Positions 18,144 to 27,152 are shown, counted from the stretch's first letter. The stretch: 64,000 bases of DNA from Lachnospiraceae bacterium (GCA_910574805.1 CAJTCV010000008.1:124001-188000); one strand, 5' to 3'. Notes: generated from the letters alone by a model not told the origin. Numbers and translations: made by a program.

Positions 18144-19680
18144 ACGGGTACATCTGAAAGCTGAACAGCCAGGCGATCAGCACGCGGAGGGCGCTGGTGA
18201 GAAAACGGGAGGTGAGCACGGAAGGGACGCCGACCTTGATCGTATCCTCCTTTGCCTGAGCCAGTCCCAGCCCTACGGGTACAAAGTCGCAGGCGGCCTG
18301 GGTATTGACTGCAAAAAGAGCCGGCAGTGCCAGTGCCGCCGGGATCGCGCCGCCGCCGATCTGGGCGCCGATGAGAGTCCCTGTGACCTGGGCGATGATG
18401 GCTCCTGGGGCAAGGACCGGAGAGAGCAGCGGAAAGGAGATGATGACGCCCAGAAACAGAAGCCCCAGGATGCTGGGGGAGAGACAGGCGAGGCGGTCGG
18501 CGATCCATGCGTTGAGCCCCGAGCACTCCACGGCAGCAGTCAGAAGGGAGACGAAGCCCATGAGCGGGAGCAGGGTGTGGAGGACCGTGTGCAGGCTGTC
18601 CTGAGAAGCTTTGTAAAGGAGGCAGCATCCTTTTCCGGGCGCGGCGAGAAGACCGGCCCACAGGCGGGAGAGGCGTGCCGGAAGGCCGTTATCCTGCTTT
18701 TTTTGCGCCTCCGTCCGGTTCCCGGCGGGCTGGATACAGTCAGCCGATACATCTGATACATAGAGATCTTCTGTGATATAGCGGGCCAGCGGTCCGCTTT
18801 TTCCTGTTGGGAGCAGATTGACGGTGGGGATGCCTTTTTTGGGATAGATTCCGCAGCGAAGCGTCCCTCCGCAGTCGATGACCGCCAGGAAGATCTCGTC
18901 ATCCGGTACGGAAGATGAGAAACCATTGACGCAGGTGCATCCGGTGAGCTGTTCGATCCGGTCCACGACGGCCGGCCGGATCCCTCCTCCGGTCACATAG
19001 ATCAGTTTACTGCGCCTGCTGTCAGGTTTTACCGTCAGCGGACCTCCGTAACCGCTTCTTCCGGCCGTAATGCGGATTTCATGCCATTTGGATACATCTT
19101 CCGTCTCGGGACTGTGTGCATGGGAGGCTTCCGGAATATCCGGTGTATCCGCCAGCGGAAGCTTCATCCTGCGGCTGTAAAAGGCGGTGGTGCGGTCTGT
19201 GACGATCCCGCACAGAAAATTGGCCAGGAGTCCCGCCGCCAGATAGCGGACGGCCAGTGGATAGAGCGGATATCCCAGCATCTCGATCCCCCGGGCGATC
19301 CCAAGCCAGATAAAAAGCTCGGCGGCATTGATGTGGGGAAAGATGCCGCTGCTGGTGTGACAGAAGAAGGATGCACAGGCATAATAAGACGGCTTGTCCT
19401 TCTCGGGCATAAAGCGCCCCAGCGTCAGCGCAGAGGGATTGCCCAGAAGCAGGGCGCCGAAAAAGGGGATCAGCATATATTTGAGCAGCAGATGCCGGGA
19501 AGCCAGCTCTGCTGCTTTTTCCATAAAGCGGGAGGGGATCATCCGGATCAGTGTATTGGTGAGAATGAGGACCATGAAGATGGTCGGGATGAGATCCATG
19601 CACCAGGAGACCAGAAATTCTCCCCCGCAGTAAAAAAGATCTGTAAAAAATGTAATAACAGGTTCGGTCATTGCAGTCAT
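18142..19680 (-). CDS. fused glucitol-type PTS EIIC-EIIBC protein
   Basis: The 512-residue protein joins in one chain what is normally two proteins. Residues 1-180 match the glucitol EIIC (SrlA-like: ALLLGNPSALTLGRFMPEKDKPSY, CHTSSGIFPHIN). Residues about 200-330 match EIIB (GRSGYGGPLTV, then [20 protein letters not shown] with the phosphorylatable Cys). The remainder matches the EIIC2 membrane part of SrlE (ALPALFAVNTQAACDFVPVGLGLA). It is divergent from and paralogous to the separate srlA and srlE genes at 20452 and 21090. AGGAG lies 9 bases before the ATG. Its EIIA must come from elsewhere, plausibly the EIIA at 25061. It may take up a related hexitol. Confidence 0.88.
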   Translation of the reverse strand: MTAMTEPVITFFTDLFYCGGEFLVSWCMDLIPTIFMVLILTNTLIRMIPSRFMEKAAELASRHLLLKYMLIPFFGALLLGNPSALTLGRFMPEKDKPSYYACASFFCHTSSGIFPHINAAELFIWLGIARGIEMLGYPLYPLAVRYLAAGLLANFLCGIVTDRTTAFYSRRMKLPLADTPDIPEASHAHSPETEDVSKWHEIRITAGRSGYGGPLTVKPDSRRSKLIYVTGGGIRPAVVDRIEQLTGCTCVNGFSSSVPDDEIFLAVIDCGGTLRCGIYPKKGIPTVNLLPTGKSGPLARYITEDLYVSDVSADCIQPAGNRTEAQKKQDNGLPARLSRLWAGLLAAPGKGCCLLYKASQDSLHTVLHTLLPLMGFVSLLTAAVECSGLNAWIADRLACLSPSILGLLFLGVIISFPLLSPVLAPGAIIAQVTGTLIGAQIGGGAIPAALALPALFAVNTQAACDFVPVGLGLAQAKEDTIKVGVPSVLTSRFLTSALRVLIAWLFSFQMYP

Positions 19681-19884
19681 ACAGCGTTTCTCCTGATCTG
19701 ATATCTTTTTAACAATTCCAATATAACATATCTACAATAAATTTCCAATGCCTGGAAAAAGAATGTATTAATGTTGACTAAAAAATCGGGTAATATACAG
19801 GCAGACAAAGCAAAGTACACATGGCCAGGTGACTTGAGGTAAAAGTCTGACACTTATTCACAGGTTCTGAAAAGGAGGGAAACC

Positions 19885-20346
19885 ATGAACATCATTCCGC
19901 TGATCCTTCTGTTCTGTATCGCATTTGCTCTGCAGTATCTTCTGACCTTTCTGCAGATGAGGAGCCTTATGAGCTCTTACAGAAAACTGAGGAAGAAAGG
20001 GCGTGTGGCGATCGGAAAAGCCAGGGGCGCCTTCCGCGCCGGGGCTATTGCCATGTTTGCCATAGACGGCAGCGGCAGTATCCTGGAGGGGAGTTACCTG
20101 CAGGGTGTGACGGTATTTGCCAGAGTCCGGGCCCTGAGAGGCTTCGAGGGAATGGATGTGGGAGCGATACAGAAAGGAGACTGCCAGAGGATGCATCTTC
20201 CAACACCCATTACAAAGGCCGTTCTGGAAGCGTCGTCCAACTACCGGATCCTGATGTCGGGAGGCGAACTCACAGAAGAACCTGCCCCGCTCACAAAGGC
20301 GGCCAATGCGCTGAAGCGGCTGGCCATATCCCGCGGGGAGACGTGA
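19885..20346 (+). CDS. gutM: glucitol operon activator GutM/SrlM family
   Basis: The 153-residue protein has an N-terminal hydrophobic helix (IIPLILLFCIAFALQYLLTFLQ) and the GutM core (YRKLRKKGRVAIGKARG, AMFAIDGSGSILEG). In E. coli SrlM/GutM is an accessory activator of the glucitol operon. It is the first gene of the plus-strand glucitol operon, behind AAAGGAGGG. The membrane-like N-terminus suggests membrane association. The 204-base divergent region upstream must hold the promoters for this operon and for the fused PTS gene; I see no promoter there with convincing spacing. Confidence 0.88.
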   Translation: MNIIPLILLFCIAFALQYLLTFLQMRSLMSSYRKLRKKGRVAIGKARGAFRAGAIAMFAIDGSGSILEGSYLQGVTVFARVRALRGFEGMDVGAIQKGDCQRMHLPTPITKAVLEASSNYRILMSGGELTEEPAPLTKAANALKRLAISRGET

Positions 20347-20351
20347 AAAAG

Positions 20352-20434
20352 CTTCGGCCGAAGGGCTCCTGGACAGCGGCTGCGGTGAACGGCCGTCCAG
20401 GTTCCGGAGTCCCGCTCCGGCGGATGCAGAACTG
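20352..20434 (+). repeat. intergenic structured element, divergent copy (family 1)
   Basis: Between gutM and srlA the spacer holds three stacked inverted repeats: CTTCGG/CCGAAG (20352-20363), CCTGGAC/GTCCAGG (20368-20401) and CCGGAG/CTCCGG (20404-20420). It ends with GGATGCAGAACTG, close to the GATGC-GGAACT tail of the other family-1 elements, then AAAATC and the srlA ribosome binding site AGGAGG. The 5' GCATC arm seen in the CIS copies is absent. Confidence 0.6.
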
Positions 20435-20451
20435 AAAATCAGGAGGTTCTT

Positions 20452-20991
20452 ATGAATGTTATTGTAAATGCAGCAGAAGGCTTTATGGGACTGTTTGACG
20501 CAGGTGCGCTCACCTTTGTCAGCTGGGTCTCCACCATTGTACCAAAGGTATTGCTGTTACTGGTGTTTATGAATGCGCTGATTGCGCTGATCGGCCAGGA
20601 TCGGATCAATAAATTTGCAAAGCTCTGTTCCGGCAACGTGATCATGGCTTACGGGGTGCTTCCGTTCCTCTCCGCATTCATGCTGGGCAACCCCATGGCC
20701 CTGTCCATGGGAAAATTCCTTCCGGAGAGAATGAAGCCCAGCTATTATGCGGCATCCACCTATCACTGTCACACCAACAGCGGAATGTTTCCGCATATCA
20801 ACGTGGGTGAGATCTTTATCTACCTTGGCATCGCGGACGGCATCACCACGCTCGGGCTCAGTACTACGCCGCTGGCGATCCGTTACCTGCTGGTAGGCCT
20901 GATCATGAATTTTTTCGCAGGATGGATCACGGATTTCACCACGACTTTCGTGATGAAGCAGCAGAACATCGAACTCAAAAACACACTGTAA
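20452..20991 (+). CDS. srlA: PTS glucitol/sorbitol transporter subunit EIIC
   Basis: The 179-residue membrane protein has about four hydrophobic segments and the SrlA signatures MLGNPMALSMGKFLPERMKPSY and CHTNSGMFPHINVGEIF. It forms part of the glucitol channel together with the C2 domain of SrlE. It is the second gene of the operon. The N-terminal half of the fused protein encoded on the opposite strand (18142-19680) is its paralogue. Confidence 0.95.
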   Translation: MNVIVNAAEGFMGLFDAGALTFVSWVSTIVPKVLLLLVFMNALIALIGQDRINKFAKLCSGNVIMAYGVLPFLSAFMLGNPMALSMGKFLPERMKPSYYAASTYHCHTNSGMFPHINVGEIFIYLGIADGITTLGLSTTPLAIRYLLVGLIMNFFAGWITDFTTTFVMKQQNIELKNTL

Positions 20992-21004
20992 AATGCATAC
21001 ATAT

Positions 21005-21068
21005 GCAGCAGCCCGAGAAGAGCCCGGAAGGATTTTCAGACGGCGAAAGGAAGGGCAGCTGCGGAACT
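21005..21068 (+). repeat. intergenic structured element between srlA and srlE (family 1)
   Basis: GCAGCAGCCC (21005-21014) pairs with GGGCAGCTGC (21053-21062) with one mismatch, and GGAACT follows at 21063-21068. The interior contains CCCGGAAGGATTTT, also found in the copies at 39 and 40 kb. The srlE ribosome binding site follows (ATCAGGAG). Confidence 0.7.
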
Positions 21069-21089
21069 TATAATCAGGAGAAATAAAAA

Positions 21090-22115
21090 ATGGCAGAATT
21101 CAAAGCAATCAGAATTGAGAGAGGAAGCGGCGGATTTGGCGGGCCTTTGACCGTCATGCCGAAAGAAGGAAAAGACAAGGTGGTCTTTATCACCGGAGGA
21201 GGCGCGGAACCGGACATTATTGAGAAGATCGTGAAGCTGACCGGCTGTACGGCGGTGAACGACTTCAAGACCTCGGTGCCGGATGAAGAGATCTTCCTGG
21301 TGGTCATCGACTGCGGAGGGACTCTCCGCTGCGGGATCTATCCGCAGAAACGGATTCCAACCGTCAATATTATGCCGGTGGGAAAAAGCGGTCCGCTGGC
21401 AAAATTTATCACTGAAGATATCTATGTCTCCGCAGTCGGTCCGGATCAGATCCATCCTGCGGACGGGGCGGCGGTCCCGGCAGAGAGCGCGTCTGCAGAG
21501 AAAGCAGAGGAGACTAAAGCAGAGCCGGAGCGCAGGTTCAAATACAGTACAGATAAAAAGGTATCCGAGACCCTGGGAGAGACCAGTAAATCCAGCATCA
21601 TCCAGAAGATCGGCATGGGCGCGGGCAAGGTAGTGAATACCCTCTATCAGGCGGCAAGGGACGCAGTACAGTCCATGATCACGACGATCCTTCCCTTTAT
21701 GGCATTTGTTGCCATGCTGATCGGAATTATCCAGGGCTCCGGGTTCGGAGACTGGTTCGCAAAACTTCTGGTGCCGCTGGCAGGAAACGGTGTGGGACTC
21801 ATCGTGCTTGGCTTCATCTGTTCCATTCCGGTGCTCTCCGCACTTCTGGGCCCGGGTGCAGTCATCGCACAGGTGATCGGTACCATGATCGGCGTGGAGA
21901 TCGGAAAAGGCAATATTGCTCCGAGCCTGGCGCTTCCGGCATTATTTGCCATTAATACGCAGTGTGCGTGCGACTTTATCCCGGTGGGACTGGGGCTTGC
22001 AGAGGCAGAGCCGGAGACTGTGGAGGTCGGTGTGCCGTCGGTCCTGTACTCCAGATTCCTTGTGGGCGTGCCCAGAGTGCTGGTGGCATGGGTGGCAAGT
22101 ATCGGACTTTACTGA
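21090..22115 (+). CDS. srlE: PTS glucitol/sorbitol transporter subunit EIIBC
   Basis: The 341-residue protein has a cytoplasmic EIIB domain (residues 1-125) with the phosphorylation motif [14 protein letters not shown], active Cys at residue 75, an Ala/Glu-rich linker (about 130-160), and a membrane C2 domain (about 180-341) containing [17 protein letters not shown] and [19 protein letters not shown]. It transfers phosphate to incoming glucitol to make sorbitol-6-phosphate. The [11 protein letters not shown] start of the EIIB domain is intact. It is the central gene of the operon. Confidence 0.95.
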   Translation: MAEFKAIRIERGSGGFGGPLTVMPKEGKDKVVFITGGGAEPDIIEKIVKLTGCTAVNDFKTSVPDEEIFLVVIDCGGTLRCGIYPQKRIPTVNIMPVGKSGPLAKFITEDIYVSAVGPDQIHPADGAAVPAESASAEKAEETKAEPERRFKYSTDKKVSETLGETSKSSIIQKIGMGAGKVVNTLYQAARDAVQSMITTILPFMAFVAMLIGIIQGSGFGDWFAKLLVPLAGNGVGLIVLGFICSIPVLSALLGPGAVIAQVIGTMIGVEIGKGNIAPSLALPALFAINTQCACDFIPVGLGLAEAEPETVEVGVPSVLYSRFLVGVPRVLVAWVASIGLY

Positions 22116-22154
22116 GACAGGAAAAGCATATTTATGGAAAAGGAGAAAAACAAA

Positions 22155-22967
22155 ATGAATACATGGTTAAATCTGGAAGGGAAGACAGTAATTGTAACAG
22201 GGGGAGCATCCGGAATCGGCAAGGCAGTGGCAGAGGAATTTCTGGAGCAGGGCGCGAATGTGGTGATTGCGGATATGAGTCCGGAGCCGCCGAAGATGGA
22301 TTCTGATTCGCAGAAATGCCATTATGTGATAACCAATGTGACCGACCGGGCGAGCGTGGAGCATATGGTGGATGAGACGGTGAAAACCTTCGGTACTGTG
22401 GATGTTCTGGTCAATAACGCCGGTATTAATATCCCCAGACTTCTGGTGGACGATGCAAAGCCCCACGGAGAGTTCGAGCTGGATGACACGGTATTTGACA
22501 AGGTGATCAATGTAAATCTGAAAGGGGTCTATCTGTGTGCACAGGCCGCAGGGCGCGTGATGGTGGAGAAAAAGGACGGTGTCATCATCAATATGTCTTC
22601 CGAGAGCGGACTGGAAGGCTCAGAAGGACAGAGCATCTACGCAGCTACCAAGAATGCGGTAAATTCCTTTACCAGATCCTGGGCAAAGGAACTGGGCCGC
22701 AAGGGCGTCAGAGTGGTGGGCGTGGCTCCCGGTATCATGGAAGCGACCGGACTGCGCACCATCGGATACGAAACAGCGCTGGCCTATACCAGAGGCATTA
22801 CCGTTGAAGAACTGAGAGCAGGCTACAGTAAGACGTCCACAACCCCTCTGGGACGTTCCGGGAAGCTGTCGGAGGTGGCAGACATGGTCTGTTATCTTGG
22901 AAGCAAGAAAGCATCCTACGTCCATGGTGTGACCTTCAATGTGGCCGGAGGAAAGACGAGAGGCTGA
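22155..22967 (+). CDS. srlD: SDR-family sorbitol-6-phosphate 2-dehydrogenase
   Basis: The 270-residue short-chain dehydrogenase has the Rossmann motif TGGASGIGKA, the NNAG motif, and the catalytic Ser/Tyr/Lys (NMSSESG, then YAATKNA). It probably oxidises sorbitol-6-phosphate to fructose-6-phosphate with NAD, feeding glycolysis. The substrate is inferred from its place between srlE and the regulator gene. ATG at 22155 is chosen because AGGAG ends 9 bases upstream and it gives the family N-terminus (WLNLEGKTVIVTGG). Confidence 0.9.
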   Translation: MNTWLNLEGKTVIVTGGASGIGKAVAEEFLEQGANVVIADMSPEPPKMDSDSQKCHYVITNVTDRASVEHMVDETVKTFGTVDVLVNNAGINIPRLLVDDAKPHGEFELDDTVFDKVINVNLKGVYLCAQAAGRVMVEKKDGVIINMSSESGLEGSEGQSIYAATKNAVNSFTRSWAKELGRKGVRVVGVAPGIMEATGLRTIGYETALAYTRGITVEELRAGYSKTSTTPLGRSGKLSEVADMVCYLGSKKASYVHGVTFNVAGGKTRG

Positions 22968-23072
22968 TGGGGTACAGTGCCGGCCCGTTCGTGCGAAATG
23001 GTACTTTTCCCAGAGTGTGTTTTCTAATATAATGTGCGTAGAGAAACAAAGCAGGACGGGGGAGATACGAAC

Positions 23073-24983
23073 ATGACAGCAGGAACACCGGACAGCAGAA
23101 TCGCACAGATTCTGGAGATTATGGAGCTTCGCAGGACCGCCAGGCTGGAGAGCCTGGCGGATAAGCTGAAGGTGGGGACGAAGACCATCAGAAATGATAT
23201 CCGGGAGCTGAACCGGCTTCTGGAAGGCAGCGCGCTGGTGGAATCTGTCTCGGGAAGATACGCGTTCTTTGTGCTGGACGAAAAGGCATTTCAGGAAAAA
23301 AAGCAGGCCGTATACAGCCAGAATGACTATATGAACTCTCCGGCCAAACGGTACGGCTATATCCTGAACCGGCTGATGCACGAGGAGGAAGCGGTGCTTA
23401 TTGACGATCTGGCAGATGAGATCTGTGTGGGCCGGACGACGATCAACGGAGATCTGAAGAAGCTCCGGGAGATGCTGGAGAGCTATCAGATCCGGATTGT
23501 CGGCAGGACCAATACCGGGATCCATCTGGAAGGAGAGGAATTCAGTCTCCGTCTGTTTCTTCTCGAACATATGTACGATTATGTATTTGACTCCTTTCTC
23601 CTGGACGACGATCTGGAAAGCATGGTAAATGGTTACTGTCAGGAATATGGTCTTGACCATATTACAACACAGTATTTTATGCGGTCCTATACATTAATGA
23701 TCGACCGGGTGCTGAACGATCATCCTTTGAGCTCTCTTCAGGAAAAATACCATGAGCTGGAGCAGACCACAGCCTGTCGCTTTGCGGAAAAAGTCATAGA
23801 GAAGACCATTGACATGTTTCAGGTGGAGATTCCCATGGAAGAGATCCTGTTCCTGTCCCTGCCCATTGCAGGCATGCGCACCCCCATGAACCGGGAGGAC
23901 AAAGAAGCGCTGGAGATCAGCGAAGAGGTGGCGGAGCTGGTGGTGAAGATCCTGAACCGGATCGCCTATGACATGAATTTTCATATCTCGCCCACGGATC
24001 TTCTGGATGATTTTGTATATCATATGAATTTTATGCTGAATCGGCTGAAATACCGGTTCTATATCAGAAATTATGCGCTGGCGGAGATTCGGGAGCGGTA
24101 TCCGCTGGCATACCGGATGGCAGAGCTGGCCAAAAAGGTCATCGAGGAACAGACCAGCCTCCAGGTGGTGGATGATGAACTTGGCTTTCTGGCTTCTTAT
24201 TTCAGCCTGTTTCTGGAAGAACAGCATTACCGGAAACAGAGAGCCTTCCGGGTAGGCATTGTCTGCGCCCAGGGCACTATCTTCGGTAAACTGATCCAGG
24301 TGCGTCTGGAGAAAATGATGTCGGACCAGACGGAGTTTGAACTGCTTTCGGAGAAAGAGGCAGGGGACCGGGGAGACTTTGATTTGATGATCTCTACATC
24401 CAGAACCTATGAATCCGAAGAAATACCGGTGATCTGTCTGGGGGAATTTTTTGATGAAGTGGAAGTGCTGAGACAGATCGAGCGGCTGAAATATCTGGGC
24501 CATCTGGATGTGACCATGAAGACGGGCATCAATTCCCTGATCGCCACGATCCTGGAACCGGATCATTTTTATGTACTGGAGCAGGAACCGTCCTGGCTGG
24601 AAGCGGTGTTGTATATGATCGACCGGCTGGCAGAAGAAGGGACGCTGGATCCGGATTTCAAAGAAGCATTTCTGAGGCGGGAAAAGAAAAGCACCATGCT
24701 GTTTGACGAAAAGGTGGGCTTTCCGCACCTGCAGTATCCGGGTGACCGGATTGTGCTGGCTGTGGGAGTGATCAGGCGCACCGGGCCGGGAGTCTGCTTC
24801 ATCCTGCTGCTGGCGCTGCCGAAGGATTCGGAACTCAATGATGATATACTGATTCATATTTATAATGAACTGCTGGTGATCTCTTCTGGGGGGACTCTGG
24901 CAGAGGAAATTTCAAAACTGCGGTCAGGCAGCGAATTTGTCCTGTACATGATCCGGAATAATGAATTATTTGAAGATGTTTAG
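23073..24983 (+). CDS. PRD-containing BglG/GutR-type transcriptional regulator with EIIA-like domain
   Basis: The 636-residue protein has two N-terminal HTH units (LESLADKLKVGTKTIRNDIRELNRLL, and LIDDLADEICVGRTTINGDLKKL), two PTS-regulation domains with conserved His regions (about 180-400; RMAELAKKVIEEQ), a degenerate EIIB-like part (RVGIVCAQGTIFGKLI) and a C-terminal EIIA-like domain with GFPH. Such activators are switched by PTS phosphorylation according to substrate availability. It probably activates this glucitol operon. GGGGGAG precedes the ATG at 23073. A TATAAT lies at 23028-23033, so an internal promoter is possible. Confidence 0.9.
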   Translation: MTAGTPDSRIAQILEIMELRRTARLESLADKLKVGTKTIRNDIRELNRLLEGSALVESVSGRYAFFVLDEKAFQEKKQAVYSQNDYMNSPAKRYGYILNRLMHEEEAVLIDDLADEICVGRTTINGDLKKLREMLESYQIRIVGRTNTGIHLEGEEFSLRLFLLEHMYDYVFDSFLLDDDLESMVNGYCQEYGLDHITTQYFMRSYTLMIDRVLNDHPLSSLQEKYHELEQTTACRFAEKVIEKTIDMFQVEIPMEEILFLSLPIAGMRTPMNREDKEALEISEEVAELVVKILNRIAYDMNFHISPTDLLDDFVYHMNFMLNRLKYRFYIRNYALAEIRERYPLAYRMAELAKKVIEEQTSLQVVDDELGFLASYFSLFLEEQHYRKQRAFRVGIVCAQGTIFGKLIQVRLEKMMSDQTEFELLSEKEAGDRGDFDLMISTSRTYESEEIPVICLGEFFDEVEVLRQIERLKYLGHLDVTMKTGINSLIATILEPDHFYVLEQEPSWLEAVLYMIDRLAEEGTLDPDFKEAFLRREKKSTMLFDEKVGFPHLQYPGDRIVLAVGVIRRTGPGVCFILLLALPKDSELNDDILIHIYNELLVISSGGTLAEEISKLRSGSEFVLYMIRNNELFEDV

Positions 24984-25010
24984 ACAAGTTGGATGCAGAA
25001 CCGCAGAACA

Positions 25011-25043
25011 GCGTCCGCCCGAACGGAGAGCGGATGCGGAACT
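25011..25043 (+). repeat. intergenic structured element before EIIA gene (family 1)
   Basis: GCGTCCGC (25011-25018) pairs with GCGGATGC (25030-25037) with one G-U, followed by GGAACT (25038-25043), then GTAAAC and AGGAGG. A related GGATGCAGAACCG stretch lies 5' at 24991, suggesting a duplicated or partly eroded copy. Confidence 0.65.
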
Positions 25044-25060
25044 GTAAACAGGAGGTAATC

Positions 25061-25420
25061 ATGAAAACAATTTATGAAAATACAGTAAAAGGCGTAGGTG
25101 ATCTGGCATCTGCATTTGCAGAGGAAAAGACAATTATTTTATTTGGCGACAGTGCTCCGGATACGCTGAAGGACTATTGTTACAGCATTGATGTAAAAAA
25201 GGCAGATGAGGTGATCGCGCCGGGTCAGGTGCTGGAGATCGATGGAAAACAGTATAAGATCCTGCTGACCGGGCATGTGATGCAGAAGAACCTGGAGGCC
25301 CTTGGGCATATTTCCATCCAGTTCAATGGTGCTGAAGACGGTCTGCCGGGGAGCATGGTCGTGGAAGAGGCGGAGGTTCCGGTGCTTCAGATCGGAAGCG
25401 TTATCCGTATCCTGGCATGA
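25061..25420 (+). CDS. srlB: PTS glucitol/sorbitol transporter subunit EIIA, lacking the E. coli active-site His
   Basis: The 119-residue protein aligns along its length with glucitol EIIA (IILFGDSAPDTLKDYC; LEALGHISIQFNG; GSVIRIL). In E. coli SrlB the phosphorylated residue is His43, just after the conserved Tyr-Cys. Here Tyr39-Cys40 is followed by Tyr-Ser-Ile-Asp-Val, so position 43 is Ile. The only histidines are in TGHVMQ and LGHIS. Either another His carries the phosphate or phosphotransfer is altered. The alignment was made by eye from memory of the E. coli sequence. Confidence 0.88.
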   Translation: MKTIYENTVKGVGDLASAFAEEKTIILFGDSAPDTLKDYCYSIDVKKADEVIAPGQVLEIDGKQYKILLTGHVMQKNLEALGHISIQFNGAEDGLPGSMVVEEAEVPVLQIGSVIRILA

Positions 25421-25430
25421 TTCAGAGTCC

Positions 25431-25685
25431 ATGCGCAGGAAAAAGATTCAGGTGACGGTTCCCGGAGGCATTCATATGGCTGTTGCAGTGTCTCTGGGAC
25501 AGATCATCAGAGAGTCGGATACACATGTGTTTCTGAAATCCGGCAGGAGAATGGTCAGCGGCAGAGAGATTCCGAAAGTACTGGCGCTGGGCGTTCATCA
25601 GCTGGACTGGGTGGAACTGATCGTGGATGGAGAGGAAGAAGAATCCGCCATGGAACGGATTGGAAAACTGCTGGGTAATGAATGA
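25431..25685 (+). CDS. HPr-like phosphocarrier with altered Arg17 and Ser46 positions
   Basis: The 84-residue protein has HPr length and pattern. Numbering from the ATG matches HPr exactly: GGIHMAVA places His15 at the phosphorylation site, but Arg17 is Ala and Pro18 is Val. The Ser46 region reads SGREIPKVLALG, with Glu at position 46 where HPr kinase would phosphorylate Ser. It is the last gene of the glucitol operon and starts 10 bases after EIIA, with a weak ribosome binding site, so it is probably coupled. It may be a dedicated carrier or a regulatory mimic of Ser-phosphorylated HPr. Confidence 0.75.
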   Translation: MRRKKIQVTVPGGIHMAVAVSLGQIIRESDTHVFLKSGRRMVSGREIPKVLALGVHQLDWVELIVDGEEEESAMERIGKLLGNE

Positions 25686-25689
25686 AGGC

Positions 25690-25712
25690 GGCGGGGTAAA
25701 TATTACCCCGCC
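25690..25712. terminator. hairpin between glucitol operon and hydG
   Basis: GGCGGGGTAA (25690-25699) and TTACCCCGCC (25703-25712) form a perfect 10-bp stem with a 3-base loop between two convergent genes. The T tracts are poor on both sides, so it may act as a 3' end stabiliser or weak terminator for both. Confidence 0.65.
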
Positions 25713-25719
25713 TGTGCCG

Positions 25720-27141
25720 TTAGAACCGGAAATCCCGCTTTCCTTCTGCAATGTCATGGATATGTTCCGCAGCGATCCTTTTGACCTTTGGGTTCGGGAT
25801 GTTCTCAAGCTCCCGCTCGATCAGCTCCATGCCGATCTTTCTGGTGTCTTCGCCGGCATAGTCTTCCAGGTATTCCTTCAGAGTCATCAGTGCATTGGGA
25901 TGGCAGCAGTTCAGGATCTGCATGTTTTTGCAGAGGGACATGAAGCGGTCGCCGGTCCGTCCTTCCCGGTAGCAGGCAGTGCAGAAGCTGGGAATATAGC
26001 CCAGTTTCATCAGCCAGTTTACCACCTCGTCCAGTGTTCTCTGATCGCTCACATCAAACTGGGCGCTGGTCACCTCCTCCGGAACCTCCGGCTCGGCATA
26101 TCCCCCTACGCTGGTCCTGGAAGCACCGCTGATCTGGGATACTCCAAGAGGAAGCACGCGCTCTCTTACTTCCTGGCTCTCTCTTGTGGAGATGATCATA
26201 CCAGTATAAGGAACAGAGATCCGGATCAGGGCACAGATCTTTGCAAAAATATCATCGCTGATACTGTTGTCAAATGCCGACGGGTCGATGTCGTCCGCAT
26301 GTTTGATCCTGGGAACACTGATGGTGTGAGGGCCTACCCCGTGGACCGCCTCCAGATGCTCCGCGTGCATCAGAAGGCCGGCAAATTCATAGCGGTAAAG
26401 CTCCAGCCCGAATAAAACTCCAAGCCCTACATCGTCGATGCCGCCCTCCATGGCCCGGTCCATGGCCTCTGTATGCCATGCATAATCATGTTTCGGTCCT
26501 GTGGGATGCAGCTTTTCATAACTTTCCTTATGATAAGTCTCCTGGAACAGGATATAGGTACCGATCTCCGCTTCCTTCAGTTTCCGGTAATTCTCTACAG
26601 TCGTTGCCGCGATATTGACATTGACCCTCCGGATGGCGCCGTTTTTATGTTTGATGCTGTAAATCGTATGGATACATTCCAGGATGTATTCGATGGGGTT
26701 GTTTACCGGATCCTCACCGGCTTCGATCGCCAGCCGCTTGTGCCCCATATCCTGCAGGGCAGTCACTTCTTTTATGATCTCTTCCTGCGTCAGCTTCTTC
26801 CGGGCGATATGTTTGTTTTTGGCATGATACGGACAGTAGACGCAGCCGTTGACACAGTAGTTGGACAGATACAAAGGTGCGAACAGAACGATGCGGTTCC
26901 CATAGTAATCCTTTTTCAGCTGTTCTGCCAGTGCAAAGAGCTCATTTACCTTTTCCGGGATCTCGCAGGCCAGAAGCACGGATGCCTCCCGGTGCGTCAG
27001 TCCTTTGCGTTCTCTCGCCTTTGCAAGAATCTGGTCGATTACTTCCGGATTTTCCCTGTTGGCATCGGCATACGCCAGTGTCTCCCGGATCTCTTCGTCC
27101 GAGATAAATTCTTCTGCTTTTAAAGATTTTACATTGTACAT
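25720..27141 (-). CDS. hydG: [FeFe] hydrogenase maturase HydG
   Basis: A radical-SAM tyrosine lyase that makes the CO and CN ligands of the hydrogenase H-cluster. The 473-residue protein has the radical-SAM motif CVNGCVYC (CX3CX2C) near residue 97, and the C-terminal auxiliary cluster motif CTACYREGRTGDRF...CK, which distinguishes HydG from ThiH. Length matches the family. It is divergent from the hydrogenase structural genes it serves. A 7+7 inverted repeat overlaps its start codon. The companion maturases HydE and HydF are not in the window. Confidence 0.95.
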   Translation of the reverse strand: MYNVKSLKAEEFISDEEIRETLAYADANRENPEVIDQILAKARERKGLTHREASVLLACEIPEKVNELFALAEQLKKDYYGNRIVLFAPLYLSNYCVNGCVYCPYHAKNKHIARKKLTQEEIIKEVTALQDMGHKRLAIEAGEDPVNNPIEYILECIHTIYSIKHKNGAIRRVNVNIAATTVENYRKLKEAEIGTYILFQETYHKESYEKLHPTGPKHDYAWHTEAMDRAMEGGIDDVGLGVLFGLELYRYEFAGLLMHAEHLEAVHGVGPHTISVPRIKHADDIDPSAFDNSISDDIFAKICALIRISVPYTGMIISTRESQEVRERVLPLGVSQISGASRTSVGGYAEPEVPEEVTSAQFDVSDQRTLDEVVNWLMKLGYIPSFCTACYREGRTGDRFMSLCKNMQILNCCHPNALMTLKEYLEDYAGEDTRKIGMELIERELENIPNPKVKRIAAEHIHDIAEGKRDFRF

Positions 27142-27152
27142 ATTCTATGTAC
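27136..27152. promoter_or_regulatory. palindrome GTACATA-TTC-TATGTAC at the hydG start
   Basis: A perfect inverted repeat of 7 bases with a 3-base spacer covers the hydG ATG (27141-27139) and the bases just upstream. In the mRNA it could form a hairpin hiding the start codon; in DNA it could be a protein site. Its TGTACA core is shared with the repeats upstream of the hydrogenase operon. Confidence 0.5.

Noticed and set aside
19681-19884. TTGACT (19774) with TAATAT (19791) as the glucitol promoter
   Set aside because: The spacer is only 11 bases, too short for sigma-A; no better pair was found in the divergent region.
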